The notes: generated by a model from the letters alone, not told the origin. DNA of 64,000 bases from Vespa crabro (GCF_910589235.1 NC_060966.1:3272820-3336819); one strand, 5' to 3'; shown: positions 24,061 through 36,540, counted from the first letter of the stretch. Made by a program: numbers and translations.

Positions 24061-25600
24061 TCGATGACTCGCGAGTAAACATTGATCTGAAATTAATTAT
24101 ACATTAGTCCTCTTTTGTAAATCATTTCCGATACTATGTTATAAATTTACTTACGTGTTATGCTATTGTATTACGTATTTTGTTTATTATTGTTTTCTTG
24201 ATTGTTGAGTGTATCGCGTGTAATAAATAATCGAAATATAATGGATGAGTCGAATAGTAAAATTGAAATCTTTTATATGATTAGATTAATTTTTATGATA
24301 GAAAAATGATGCAATAGATTTAACTTTAAAAGATTATTATAGTAAGGGTAAATATTATTAGAATAATTTAGAATAAGATGATGATCTATAATAGGTTTAA
24401 ACATAGATGGACTTTATCTATGTTTAGATCGATACACGTTTATTGTCTAATTTAATAATAATTGTTCTATAATAGTTAGTTTAATATTAGACATATAGAC
24501 AACTGCAATGAATTATTTTTACATAAAGACAATAATGAAAAAGTAAATATTATAAATTCATAATATATCAATTTCTATGAATTATATTTCTCATAATATA
24601 TTGTTAATCTGCATTTTCAATTGTTTCCTTGTAGTATTGATCTTTTAAAATTTAATTATCAATCTAATGTAGTTTTATATATAACATAAATAATCCTAAA
24701 ATTTATATTTTTATTTTTGATTCAGCTCAAGTTTCTACTTTTTAAATAAAAAAAAAAGAAAAAAAAACAGAAAATAAAATAAAGAATAAATGAAAATTGC
24801 TTAAAAACATTTTTTGAAATTAATAAACAAATTGGGATTGAATAGTTGAATATACATTGAAACAATAATAAAAGTGGAACAATAATGAAAAGGATAATTA
24901 TATAAAAAAAAAAAAAACGTAAAAGTAAGAAATGAAAGAACAAAAATATAAATTAGTATGTTCAGAAAATCAAAAAAATCACAAAAAAAATATCTACTAA
25001 AAGAGAATTAGAATATTTTGCTCTAGCAGAGCCATAAAAACGTAAACTAAAAATAAAACGAAAAGAAATGAAATGAAATTTATGACATTGTACAAAATTA
25101 TCGTTGTTTCGAAATTTTTCCTTATTGATTCTCTATGATACAATTTGTTTTCATGTCTAAACGAAAGATTTATTGTAAATTTTATAACATAATTATTCTT
25201 TACTCACATAGTATATTAAACATTACTAGTAATTTACACAACAGTGAACTTCGAATATAAATTAAATAGTTAAAAAAAAATATAGAATTATATGAGCATA
25301 CGAATTTAAAAACTCTATAGTATTATAATGGATTAAAGATATTTAATTAGATATATATTATAGATTTTATATCTAATAATTAGTCGCAAAATCAATTTTT
25401 TCATTTAATTATTTACTGCAATTTTAATATACTTATAAACAAAGATATTCTGATATCATCATTTATATCTGTCCCGTGTGAATATGTGAGTGTGCATTAT
25501 GTATGCGTGTGTTTGTTTGTGTAAATTGTGTCACGTCGTAAAACACATTTGAAAAAAGTATAATCCTTAGACAATACAAATTTATGTTACTTTTCGAAAA
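24061..25600. other. AT-rich non-coding stretch
   Basis: Contains a strong hairpin at 24398-24426 (TAAACATAGAT / ATCTATGTTTA, 7-nt loop). No credible coding frame; the 73-codon minus-strand frame at 24722-24943 is Phe/Ile-rich from A-runs. Confidence 0.6.
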
Positions 25601-25918
25601 TTTCCTTTTTTTCTTTTTTAAAAAAAAAACTTTTCTTTTTTGTTTTCATTATAAAAAAAAAATATAATCGAGATATTCATCTGTTCAGTTTTGAACGATA
25701 CACCCGGTATATAGCGTTTATTTATGAAAATAAATTTCTTTTCATCTTCATCGGAACGACACGTACAAATTGTAACGATACGCGTACAAATGCGATTGAA
25801 TTCCCTGATCAGGTGGAAATGACTTTTTGCCACCTTCTCATACCAGCCATATCATCAATCATCAATCATATCGGCATCAATCTTTGTAACAGTATAATTT
25901 CATTGACCTGTTAACGTA

Positions 25919-25966
<48 letters not shown>

Positions 25967-26120
25967 TCTCTCTTTCGAAGCTCTCATCGGTATACACTCG
26001 CGTTATTGACTATGGTAATCAATCCCGTGAACCTTTTGCCGCAGGCATTAGTCTTCGTAGTATGTATCTACGTTCTAAAGCTAACCCGTAAATGCCGACA
26101 CTTTGCTGAAGAAACCATAT
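25601..26120. other. Mixed stretch with a CT tract
   Basis: Complex segments at 25680-25915 and 25976-26110 around a CT tract (25919-25975). The 71-codon minus-strand frame at 25618-25833 is unrecognised. A short string, ATACACCCGGTATA, at about 25698-25711 is near-palindromic. Confidence 0.45.
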
Positions 26121-26529
26121 TCCCCATCTTCCATTTAAACGGACGAATAAACGAATATTTTAACTAAATCGATTTTAACTAGAAAATTTATAAACGAAAA
26201 AATATAAATGAATTTGAAATTGTTTCGTACGAAAAATGGCACTAGTAAAATTACAATCGTATAATTGTAAATTTTTATTACAAAATGATAATATATTTAT
26301 TGGATCGTTTCACGATGCAATATTTTATCGTAATTTGTACGAACAATTTATTCTTATATAATGGACATTTATTTATCGATCAATTCATTGTATTTGTAGA
26401 GTTTAATACAATGTGATATAATCAGATTGATACTGCGTTGTCTTTTCGAAAAGAAATTAATTTATTATTATTTACAAATAGATTAGATGAACTCTATTTT
26501 AATTTTATTAAAAAAAAAAAAAAAAATAA
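26121..26529. other. AT-rich stretch
   Basis: Nothing recognised apart from the poly-A run at about 26511-26526. Confidence 0.6.
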
Positions 26530-27420
26530 TAATACAAGTAGATATGAAGCAATTATATATATTGATACAATTACTAAAATGAAATAATGAAACTAAATAT
26601 ACAATATTTTTTCTAAAAGAAATTCGATATACAATTACATATGAAATAAATCAATATAGATATCTGTACAATTTATAAAATAAATAATAGAATGAACTAT
26701 ACATCTAATCAAAAAAAAAAAAAATAAGTAGAACTGCATATAAAATAGCTATATATATCAATATAATTACTACAATAAAATGAGATAACGAAGTTGATGT
26801 ATTTTTTTTTTTTTGATAACAAATAAATTTCATAACAATATATGAGACAACTCTATACATTTTATATATTTCTATTGTAAGATGATGTAAAAAAATAAAT
26901 GTACTATAACTATTATGAGTATATTTCTCAAAGAAATTAATTATACAAACAAATATGAAAGAATCTTATATATTTCTATATCAATAAGATTATTATAATT
27001 TTATTTTTAATATAAATAAATAATCCATTTTAATTTTAGATTATTATTTATTTGTAAAAGGAAATAATCAAATTTATTATTCCGTATTAACTATTTATAT
27101 TTCTCAAATAAATTATGGAACTCAATATATTTGTATAATTTGTAAAATGCAATTATCAAAATAATCGTATATACGCATACAATATTTTGCAAAATAATAT
27201 AATCGTTCGTCCTAAATACGAAACAATCTAATATATTGATACAATTTAAAAAATACAATTATTAAAGTAATCATATAAATACACAATAATTTGCAAAATG
27301 AAATAATCTTTTGTTCCGTATACGAAATAATCCAATTTATAAAATATTAATACAATTTATAAAATGTAATTATTAAAATGTCACTATCAAAATAATCGCA
27401 CAAGAAATAATCCCACAGAA
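26530..27420. repeat. Degenerate ~107-bp AT-rich tandem repeat
   Basis: A recurring pair of blocks, TTGATACAATTTATAAAATG-like and AATACGAAATAATC-like, reappears about every 100-115 bp (near 26563, 26665, 26755, 27133, 27236 and 27347). The last three copies are clearest. Earlier ones are strongly diverged, so the copy number (about eight) is approximate. Confidence 0.6.
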
Positions 27421-27835
27421 ATATATATTTATTTCGAAATATGACAATTCTGTATAAAACTATTGTTTCTTTTGTTCTAGATCGATTTTATTATTTAGAT
27501 CGATTCGACGATTAACTTCCCAATGTTAAATGCATACGAATTAAAATTGATTATCGATCGGAATACTGATATGTTGAAATTTACAATAAATAAAATGATT
27601 AAGAATAGTTTATAAGGGTGTTCTAATCTGTTGAAAAAAGAAAAAACAAAAAAAAAAACAAAAAATAGAAAAAAAGAGGAAGAAGAAAAAGAAAAAGAAT
27701 TGAACGATTGAATCCAAGAAGTGATTCGTATCGTCGACACCGGATTACGCTCGGCGAAACTTGTCCCGATCGAATTTTCAGAAGCATGCTGGAGGCAACC
27801 CCAGATTTATCGCGTTGCCTTTACCGTATGATTCT
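27421..27835. other. Mixed stretch
   Basis: AT-rich, with a purine tract at about 27632-27700, then a short GC-richer segment (27720-27835). No gene recognised. Confidence 0.5.
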
Positions 27836-27839
27836 TCAA

Positions 27840-28100
27840 GAAATATAAGAAGATGAAGATGAAGATGAAGATAAAGATGAAGATGAACAAGAAGAAGAAG
27901 AAGAAGAAAAAGAAGAAGAAGAAGAAGAAGAAGAAGAAGATGATGAAGAGGAAGAAGATGAAGATGAATAAGAAGAAGAAGAAAGATGTAAGATGAAAAG
28001 AAAAGAAAGAGAAGAATGATAGAAAGAGAGATAGATAGAGTAAGAATAAAAGAGAGAGAGCGAGAGAGAGAGAAAAGATACTCTTAAAAGAAAAAAAAAA
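27840..28100. repeat. (GAA)n/(GAT)n purine-rich tract with GA tail
   Basis: GAAGAT and GAA units to about 27990, then GATA/GAGA to about 28080. The Ser-rich minus-strand frame here is its translation. Confidence 0.9.
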
Positions 28101-28335
28101 AATAATATAAAGAAATAGGCGGGAGGTGAAGAGAGTGACTCGAAGAATTTACACCATGGATTTCGTCGCTTCTCCGATCCCACGGGACCAAGAGAGGGCA
28201 GCGTGTATCCTCTTCATCTCCTTGAGGAAGAGAGGACGCAACCCGACCGGTTCAAACGAGCGTTCCGACCGCGACGGACGTGTTCGAGCAAATTGTACAA
28301 GACAAGCCTGCGTGCTTCGGCAATGAACCCTTCTC
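28101..28335. other. GC-richer island between purine and pyrimidine tracts
   Basis: About 230 bp of complex sequence. A plus-strand frame of 66 codons (28126-28326) fits within it (MKRVTRRIYTMDFVASPIPR at the start) and is not repeat-derived. No family is recognised and no splice sites are convincing. Low-confidence candidate for an exon or conserved element. Confidence 0.25.
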
Positions 28336-28341
28336 TATATG

Positions 28342-28393
28342 TCTCTCCCTCTCTCTCTCTTTCTCTTTCTCTTTCTTTCTCCTGTTCTTATAT

Positions 28394-28424
<31 letters not shown>

Positions 28425-28436
28425 CTCTTTATCTTT
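28342..28436. repeat. (CT)n microsatellite
   Basis: CT and CTTT units in two runs. Confidence 0.95.
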
Positions 28437-28784
28437 GCGTAGGTGCATGTATGTATGTATATAATGTAAGTATAATCGTACGTAGTTTCATGCTCGATCA
28501 AATATTTTTTTTTTTAGGGATTTTTATTTTTTCATATAAAGTTCGACAGCTCGATGATTACTGATGATTGAAAAAAATATTTTCTGGGATCATCAGAAAT
28601 GAATACTTTCATGAATCTTTGCGTTCCTCACTTAAACTTTCTTTTCTTCCTTTTTTTTTTTTTCTTTTCTTACTTTAATATTGAAACTATATATATATAT
28701 ATATTTGTATATACTGACAATTATTATTTGTTATATTAAGATATTATCAAGTAGGATCAAATTTATGTTTTAGATTCTCTCTCT

Positions 28785-28830
<46 letters not shown>

Positions 28831-29324
28831 ACTTCTCACACACTCTCTCTTTCTTCCTTTTTTTAGATGAATACGATTTTTCGCATATCCACTGTAAATG
28901 AAATTTTTGGTAAAATTAAAAAAAAAATACGCTGCAAGTTTTGTGGCCTATTTGGTTTTATTAATCTTCTTATAAAAAATATTCAAAAGAGTAGATGATG
29001 AATAAAAGAATAATTGACAAATATATATTACTTTGAAGGTACAATTAGGTATATAAAATTGGAATTTTATTATTTTCTTTTTTTCTTTTTTTTTTTTTTA
29101 TTATTCCAGGAAAACTTGGAAATATTATGTTTTCTTTAAAATACATTTTTTTTCGAACTATTTTAAACAAAAATAAAAATTCTGCTTGTTTTTTAATAAC
29201 GATATTTGTTATTTTTGGCACAGCCTTGTACTTGATTATAGGAACTTCTAACATAAAAATATTTCTTTTGCAATAAAATTATTGATTTCTCAATGTCATC
29301 GTAAAGAATCTTTTCTTGATATTG

Positions 29325-29366
<42 letters not shown>

Positions 29367-29400
29367 TAAAACTATAAAAAAAATTCGGTTCAATTCGTTG
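28437..29400. other. AT-rich non-coding stretch with CT and (AAT)n tracts
   Basis: A short TA run (28690-28706), a CT tract (28778-28856) and an (AAT)n array (29325-29363). No gene recognised. Confidence 0.65.
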
Positions 29401-30400
29401 AACTACAAATAACAAAATTATAAATGACGATTTCAAAAGTACTATTGACTTATGAACCAAACTTATGTACAGAAAATATTTTACAACTATTCAGTCATTA
29501 TATCCTATAGTATTTTCAATTACAATAAAAAATTCTAAAATGATAGGATAAAGTCATTATTTATTAGAATAATACTAGTACCTGATTTTTTTTAAATCCT
29601 AACCTTTCATATTGGTTTATAGCAATAACTATATATTTAAAATCCAAAAAAAAGCATATTTAAAAAACCGATTATTTAAAAAATAAATAACGTTTAATTA
29701 TGAACAGAAAATATTGTATTTTATTATTATTTTATTTTTATTAAACTTCTAATTTATCAATCCCGATCATATTAACAACTTCACTCAAAAGTTTTAGAAT
29801 GACATAGTCTCTATTTGCTAGATTAATATAAGTTCTTAATTTTCGAAAATTCTAACGTTTTACACGTTGATCTATAGTAATATTGCATATTCAAAATTCA
29901 AATTGATTATTTACAAAAAAAAGGATTATGAATATGAACACGAACATGAACAATATGAATGTAATAGGAAAATATCTTGTAACTTCTAAATCATCAATTG
30001 CATTCAATTTCACTTAAAAATATTAGAATGAAATATAATATTTTATGATATTCATTTTTGATATTTCATATTATACGATATTTATTCTATTTTTTACAAT
30101 AATACTACTATAATAATTCTTATTTATAATAATTCTAATTTATAATAATTCGAATAATTCCGATTTAAAGAAATTCTAACGTTTGATATTTATATAATGC
30201 AATACTGTACATATTCAAAGATCTATATTTAATTATTTTAAGACAATATATTCAAATTAAAAATCTTAATTAATCATATTTTATTACATTATTAATCTTA
30301 CTTAACAAATCGAATTTCAAAATGATATATCGTATTAATTATTCGTTAAAACAATACATTAATTTAAAGAGATGCTAAAATTTCATACTAAAGTATGAAC
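29401..30400. repeat. Degenerate tandem repeat, ~250-320 bp unit
   Basis: The blocks AAATTCTAACGTTT..., ATAGTAATATTGCATATTCA and GAATGACATAGT-like recur in order. AAAT(C/T)CTAAC anchors lie near 29596, 29849 and 30173. Divergence is high, so boundaries are approximate. Confidence 0.5.
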
Positions 30401-30632
30401 CAAAAATATTTGTATATTATATTTGTATATTGTATAATAAGCTTTTAAATCGAATCGTGTCGTGGTCTCGTCTAATGGAGATCAAATCATCGAGCCGCAT
30501 GGATATCGAAACTATCACAATCCGACGACAGAATACAATGACTATACCACTAAGGGACACGTGTCCTCTCGTTTCGTGACGATACGTCGAGCTCTTCGAA
30601 TACATCGTCTTGGCTTTACGGTCAGCCCCATA
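30401..30632. other. GC-richer island left of a GA tract
   Basis: Complex sequence at 30440-30625. Long frames on both strands (120 codons plus, 162 codons minus) run through it and the GA/CT tracts beyond, which inflates them. No known motif. Confidence 0.35.
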
Positions 30633-30676
30633 AAGAGAAAAAGAGAAAGAAAGAGAGAGATAGAGAGAGATAGAGG

Positions 30677-30707
<31 letters not shown>

Positions 30708-30712
30708 AAAGT
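30633..30712. repeat. (GA)n microsatellite
   Basis: GA/GATA/GAAA units; antiparallel partner of the CT tract at 30838. Confidence 0.93.
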
Positions 30713-30837
30713 GTGTCTTAGTGAGGGTCTGCGAGTGATTTATAAACGGATCGTAAGGGGTGGGTCGAATGCAAATTTTAAAGCACGTGAACGTCCGTTG
30801 TTCCACCCAAGAAAGACGCCATGAGAATCGAAGGAGA
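30713..30837. other. Complex core between GA and CT tracts
   Basis: About 125 bp of normal-complexity sequence in the GA...CT arrangement. It has a weak GGGTGG/CCACCC pairing (near 30760 and 30803). No gene recognised. Confidence 0.4.
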
Positions 30838-30838
30838 A

Positions 30839-30872
<34 letters not shown>

Positions 30873-31000
30873 TCTCTCACTCTCTCTATTTCTCTCATAG
30901 TCCATTGTTTTAGATCTATTTATCTTCGGGTGAGCTTTATCTATCTATCTATCTTTCTATCTCTCTATCTCTCTCTCTATCTCTCTTTTTTTCATTGTCC
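30838..31000. repeat. (CT)n then (ATCT)n microsatellites
   Basis: CT at about 30838-30895, a 35-bp complex gap, then ATCT/CTCT at about 30940-30990. Confidence 0.92.
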
Positions 31001-31340
31001 ATCTCTTTTCTTCTATCTAAGGTCTCAGAAAAGGAATGCAAGGTTCCTGAATGCGTTGCTCTCGCTTTTCCACTTAACCTCACGAATGTGGTGAGGAGGA
31101 CAGGTGAGACGTTCAGGACAGGATAGCTCGCGCGTCGTTAATCATTACTGCCAGCCGAGATTAACCGAGGGTAGTCGACCGGGTAGTCTGCTTCGGTTTT
31201 CTGCGACTCCTCTCTTATGAGGTAGCACGGTAGGAGCTGCCGAGCTAGCAACATCTCCCTCTGAGTGCGTGCGTAAAAGTTAATCGACGAAACTAATTAA
31301 ATAAGACCCATCACTATGCCGTACGGTTCTCCTTCTCCCT
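31001..31340. other. GC-richer island
   Basis: About 320 bp of complex sequence with a small hairpin, CCTCAC/GTGAGG (about 31079-31097). No frame over 60 codons is confined to it, so it is more likely a regulatory or conserved non-coding segment than an exon. Confidence 0.4.
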
Positions 31341-32334
31341 TCCTTTTTCTCCCTCTCTCTCTCTCTCTCTTGTTTCTTTCTACCGATCTATCTTTTTCTC
31401 TTTTTTTTTTTTATGATATGAAGATGAAACATAATACATCGAGATTGAGAATTATTGGATTTATTACGTCATTTGATGTTACCTTTTATTTCATCTAATC
31501 TCATATTATTATCGTCATTTTAATTATAATAATAATAATAATTATAATTATTATTATTATTATTATTATTGTTATTTTTAATTTTTAATTTTTCAGTTCT
31601 GCCAAAGTTTTCAAGATATCCATTCACTTATCTTAGAAAAGTTCCAATTCCAATATATCATGTTTTGAGTGTAATCGTTTTTTCTTTCTTATTTTTTTTT
31701 TGTTTTTTTCTTTATGTTCTCTTTCAATTCTATTTGTTTTATATACATATGTACGTACGTCGATTGATTCGTACGAGATATTATTAACGATATTAAGTAC
31801 ACTTTGCTTTGTTACCATATATATCACTCTTTCATTTTCATTTCAAACGACGTACATTTTTTCATTTATCGTATTTATTATTACGTTTTCTCTTTTTTGT
31901 ATTTATTTTAACGTAATGTATTTACGTTCTTATCGTTTCGAGTTGCTATATCAATTGGGATACTTTGTTTCGTCTGTGTTATTCTGAAAAGTGATATATG
32001 ATTCTGTTATACGGGATTATTTCATCTCCTTGTAATGTTACGTCCAACTATAATAATTTATACTTCTCTGTCTCTAATATTGTTATGTATATGGGGTCTG
32101 CAGGAAGGAGGTACGGAGGAAGGGATGGAGGTTATACTCGTAGCATAATATATGCTGTTTTTCTTTATGTAACATTTATCGATTATTTGTTTGTGAGTAT
32201 TATTTTAATTATACGACATCATGCTTGTCGGTGTATTCCTTCATAGCTAATATTTTGCATCCTCATATTTAATGGTCTATTGTTTCTTCATGTTGATGAC
32301 ATTTCTTACATGTATCATTTTGTACGTTTACTCC
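31341..32334. other. AT-rich non-coding stretch
   Basis: A CT tract (31343-31370) and an (AAT)n/(ATT)n inverted microsatellite (31521-31571) that can fold on itself. Overlapping 64-95 codon frames are T-rich and unrecognised. Confidence 0.55.
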
Positions 32335-32621
32335 TTATCAGAAATACATTTCTGACGAGGAAATTACTTTGTTTAAATAAAAATAAAAAAATAAAAAAAT
32401 TATTAAAAGAAAAATTTATTAATTTTTGATAAAAAAAATATGTTTTTATCTTATTTTTAATAAAAAAATTACTAAAAAGAAAAATTTATTGATTTTTTCA
32501 TATTTTATGAAATTTTTAATATATATATATATAAATATTTAAATTAAATATAATAATATAATAAAATATAAGTATTTAAACAAAGAAATGTATTTCTGAT
32601 AAGGAAATGTATTTCTGATAA
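32335..32621. mobile_element. Inverted-repeat element, MITE-like
   Basis: The left end (TTATCAGAAATACATTTC, 32335-32352, continuing to about 32378) matches the reverse complement of the right end, where the same motif occurs twice (32588-32605 and 32604-32621). Both arms close with TTTGTTTAAAT. The ~195-bp interior is very AT-rich and has no coding frame. No clear target-site duplication is visible, so the transposon interpretation is inference. Confidence 0.45.
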
Positions 32622-32789
32622 TTTTTTTCTTTTTTTTTTTTATTGCAATTACTCAATCTTATATTGCTTTTACAAATTCTACAGTTTCTTGATAAAACGT
32701 TTATCTATGTGTCTCTTATGTGGTTAATGGTGTTCTTTGACTAATTATGTGTCGATGTTTTTCTTGTATTTTCTTTCCTTTCTATTGTA

Positions 32790-32834
<45 letters not shown>

Positions 32835-33600
32835 TCTGTTTCTCGATAGAACATCCCTTTTTATAGCAATGTGTATGTACCTTTTTTGTTTTCCTGATAA
32901 ATTATGTATCGATATATAACTTATATTTTGTTCATTTTCTATTATTATTGATATTATTATTATTATTCTTGTTATTGTTGTTATTGTTGTTGTTGTTGTT
33001 GTTATTGTTGTTGTTATGTGAATTGATAAAAACATTTTATTTTATCTTTAGGATAAGGATTTGCTGTTTGCAAGGATCTTAAATAAGTACATATATAATT
33101 TCGTTAGATAATTTTTTGATTAACGTTTTAAAAGCCGAGACGGTAAGGCAAGAAGTCGAGTAATTACAAAGCGTTACCATAATCGCGTTCTCCCTCCTAT
33201 ACTATTCTCGTACGTACTCGATTTAATTGATAAAAATAGATAGCGATGACTAATGTTTTGAATGGAAAAAATAACGAGAAGAATGAGACCGAAAGGGTAA
33301 AGGAAATAAAAGAATAAGGGATGTTGCATTCCACTTTATAACCTTCACCTTTATATTTTTAATATCACCATCGTCATCATCATCATTATCATCATCATCA
33401 TTATAAATATTATTATAATTATTACCATTAGTGGTACTATTATTACTATTATTATTATGATTATTACTACTTGTTACTACTATTAGTCCATAAATATTAG
33501 CATTGTTGTCATTATCTATTATTATATTACTATCGTAAAAAAGAAGAGACAGAACATTTCGCAAAATTTTCTTTCTTGAAAAATCTTTTCACTTAAAACA
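32622..33600. other. AT-rich stretch with (ATT)n and (TTG)n arrays
   Basis: (ATT)n at 32789-32834; mixed TTA/TTG array at about 32941-33017; ATC/ATT units at about 33362-33480. A short complex island lies at about 33120-33240. No gene. Confidence 0.65.
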
Positions 33601-35270
33601 CCAAACTATTCTAACCACCAAATCCAAACAAGCTTTCTATAACTTGTCAAATAAGAACCCTCTCTCTCCTTTTTTTTAAATTTTCCTTTACAGACAATTT
33701 TTTCTACGCTTAGCATTCAAAATTCTAATCAGCTTTTCATTATGATTAAAAAATTACGAAAAACAAAGAAATTTTGTAACTGTAAAATCTCTTTCTTTTT
33801 TCTTTGTTCTATTTTTTTTTTTATTTTTTTTTTTTTTTTTATTTCAACTCTTCCTAACTCAAATTATCCTGATAGTAACTTATATCAATTAACTTATAAT
33901 TTGTAACTAATTCGCGATATGTTATTCGGTAAAAATGAAATAAGTTTTTAGAAAATGAATTATTCTATTCTGAAAATTGTCGAATTTCTGAAAACGTGTT
34001 GGGGGAAAAAAAAAACGTAAAACAAAATAAGAAGAAAAAATTAGTTGAAAAAAATTCGAAAAAATGTAATTGATATTTAGAATCACTTAGGAACTTTTGA
34101 TTCATTCACCCCCTGTTGTACAATCATTTTAATCAATCATATTATAGTTTCGTTTCGAAACGTAGATCATCGAGATTAGACTAAGGCGAAGGATGAGTTT
34201 GAAGTAGTGGGGGATAAGTAATGAACTAAATTTTTATATACGCAAGTCGTTAATGAAGATTAATATTAAAAGGATCGAAGTAGTGTAATCGATATATCGT
34301 GAGAAATAAATCGATTTTATTAATTACTAACGCGTTATTAACGGATAATTAGATATCTCATATGTTTTATATATCGATCAGAAACAATTATAATTGAGAA
34401 ACGTAGATCAATAATCAATAATTTTTTAATACATTACTGATCGATCTCGTAATTTTTTTTTTTTTTTATATCAATCAATAATTATTACGATAGAAAATTG
34501 TAAAAAAAATATTATCCAATTGAGCCTCAGTTACATTAATATAAACAATTACAACAATTTTACATATTTATAAAATAAATATGTAAAAATAAATAAATAT
34601 TTGTAAAATAAAGTAACATTTTGATTTTTTCCGAAATGTCATTAATATTTTTTCTAAATCGAATTTTTATATTCTTTGATAAGAATGCAATGATCCAATG
34701 AGAGATTGTATTATTAAAGAAGAGATAATAAAAAATTAAAATTAAAAAAGAGATAACAAAGTATACAAAACGTAAGTAATATATTAATAATAAGCTGTGC
34801 AAAATAATACAATTATTATTAAACAACTTGAATTCCGTTAATTAATAACTTGAAGTCCATTCCAATCAAATATTGGGTATAATAATAATAATGATACATA
34901 ATATCATATAAAATTATATAATGCTATTATATTCTATAATTGTATTATATTAATATATAATAAAATTACATAATATTATATAATATTGACTATAATTATA
35001 TTATAGTATATAACAAATATATATGTATTTATATCACCTGTCCATATATATATATATGTATACATGTGTATATTTATATGTGTATAAATATATACATATG
35101 CATATTTATAACAAATATAACGAAGTTTCTTCGTGTCTGTGCATGTGTACGTATCTCATACGTTTGCATCTATTATAGTAACATGTAGATCGGTTGACAT
35201 TTACCATCGGTTATGATGATACATCATGCTTATATAGCAAAACGTTCTTGCACTGTTACTAGAAAATAGT
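33601..35270. other. AT-rich non-coding stretch
   Basis: Poly-T runs at about 33811-33841 and 34447-34468, a dispersed repeat copy at 34040-34112, and TA-rich sequence at 34880-35110. No credible coding frame. Confidence 0.6.
34040..34112 (+). repeat. Dispersed repeat copy B
   Basis: Shares with copy C (61984-62050) the order AATTAG-TGAAA-TTCGAAAAAAT, AATTGAT, then CTTAGGAACTTTTG. It ends in GATTCATTCACCCC, close to the inverted end seen in copy A. Probable decayed transposon terminus. Confidence 0.5.
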
Positions 35271-35480
35271 TCAAAACGATAACTTAACAAAAAAAAAGGA
35301 AAATAAAAAGGACAACATAGTCGATGATTCCTCATCCGTTTCGCGCACGAGACGAGAACAGCTGCTGCAAGTATTCTCCCTCTCCCTCTCCCTCTCTCTC
35401 TCTCTCTCAGTACACGTATATAAACGTTTACTACTATGATGAACGTAAGTGTTATATAGCATAGCGAATATCACGAGTGT
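35271..35480. other. Mixed stretch with a CT tract
   Basis: Complex segment at 35310-35372, CT tract at 35374-35408, then mixed sequence. No gene recognised. Confidence 0.5.
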
Positions 35481-35590
35481 AGAGAAGAAGAAGACGAAGA
35501 CGAAGAAGAAGAAGAAGAAGAAGAAGACGAAGAAGAAAGAAGAAGAAGAAGAAGAAGAAGAAGAAGAAAACGAAGAAGAAAAGAGAGAAG
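35481..35590. repeat. (GAA)n microsatellite
   Basis: GAAGAA with GAAGAC interruptions. Lys/Glu (plus) and Leu (minus) frames are its translations. Confidence 0.95.
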
Positions 35591-35990
35591 CAAACGTTGG
35601 ACCGTCCTCGAAGACTCTCTCTCTCTCTCTCTCTCTCTTTCTTCCTCTCTCTCACTCTTTTTTTCCTTCAGGTGCCTGGTGGGTCCTCTTTGAGCAACGG
35701 CGAGAGGAGCCAGCCAGACTCAACTTCCTTTCTCTCTCTCTCTCCTCTTTCTTCACTCTTTCGCAACTCTCTCTTTCTTCATCCCTCCTTATGCAAACCG
35801 GCTTCGCCATCGTGAAAACAAAAAGACTATAGTGAAAAGGGCTACGAGCCACCAGGAAACAATCCTCTTCTCTCTCTCTCTCTCTCTCTCTCCTTCTCTC
35901 TTCTTCTTAGTTGTCGTTGTCTCATCCTCCTCTTTCTCCTTCTCCTTCTCCTTCTTCTTCTTCTTCTTCTTCTTTTATTTTTCCTCCACC
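35591..35990. repeat. Alternating CT/TTC tracts and short complex segments
   Basis: CT tracts at 35616-35640, 35726-35780 and 35871-35895 and TTC at about 35935-35970 surround complex segments at 35668-35722 and 35790-35868. The 160-codon plus-strand frame (35832-36314) is mostly Ser/Leu repeat translation. Confidence 0.8.
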
Positions 35991-36096
35991 TCCTCCATTC
36001 TATCTTTCTCTTCTTTTTCCTTAGAACGCGACACCCGCGACGCTTCGCAACATCTACGAGATCGGCGATCTCTCAGAGTCGAGTCGACGAAATCGG

Positions 36097-36146
36097 TCCT
36101 CCTCCTCCTCCTCCTCCTCCTCCTCCTCCTCCTCCTCCTCCTCCTT
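36097..36146. repeat. (CCT)n microsatellite
   Basis: About 16 CCT units. Unusually GC-rich for this window; the minus strand would read as poly-Glu. Confidence 0.95.
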
Positions 36147-36149
36147 CTC

Positions 36150-36400
36150 TTCCTTCTCTACTTCCTCCACCCAACTTCTTTTACCCCTTTTCGCGTCCAC
36201 CTCCACAGGAGTATACACATAGCGGGCTTCTTTGAGAGATTCCATCCGAGCGAGCTCGAAAGTCTTCCCCGATGTCGCCCTCCAAATCCAGACTGGCTCT
36301 TACGTTCCCCGTAACGAAGCCCATGTACCTGGAAAAAAGTTTGGATCGCGAGGCTCGCCATTAAATAGTTCCCTATATTCGCGGCCCATTTATATCACCT
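36150..36400. other. GC-richer island after the CCT tract
   Basis: About 220 bp of complex sequence with frames of 72 codons (plus, 36232-36450) and 67 codons (minus, 36158-36361). Neither has a recognisable motif. It may be a conserved non-coding element or part of a small exon. Confidence 0.3.
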
Positions 36401-36540
36401 GTCCATATGTTTTCTTTATATCTTTTATATTGTATTTGATTTTATCCTAGAACGATCAGAATTTCGGATTAAATGGATCCATCGATTTAAAACCATTGCC
36501 AATTGGACATTTTATATTTTTAATTATTTGCACGATAGTT

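Noticed and set aside
25698..25711. ATACACCCGGTATA as a transposon end
   Set aside because: Short and near-palindromic, but no inverted partner or target duplication is visible nearby.
28126..28564. Three overlapping plus-strand frames as a coding exon
   Set aside because: The frames overlap each other and two of them run into CT repeats; only one could be real and none has support.
30417..30905. 162-codon minus-strand frame
   Set aside because: It spans paired GA and CT tracts and contains Arg/Glu and Ser/Leu runs. The remaining parts are unrecognised and overlap an equally open plus-strand frame.
35832..36314. 160-codon plus-strand frame
   Set aside because: Mostly Ser/Leu/Phe from CT, TTC and CCT tracts. 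Only a short tail is of normal composition.
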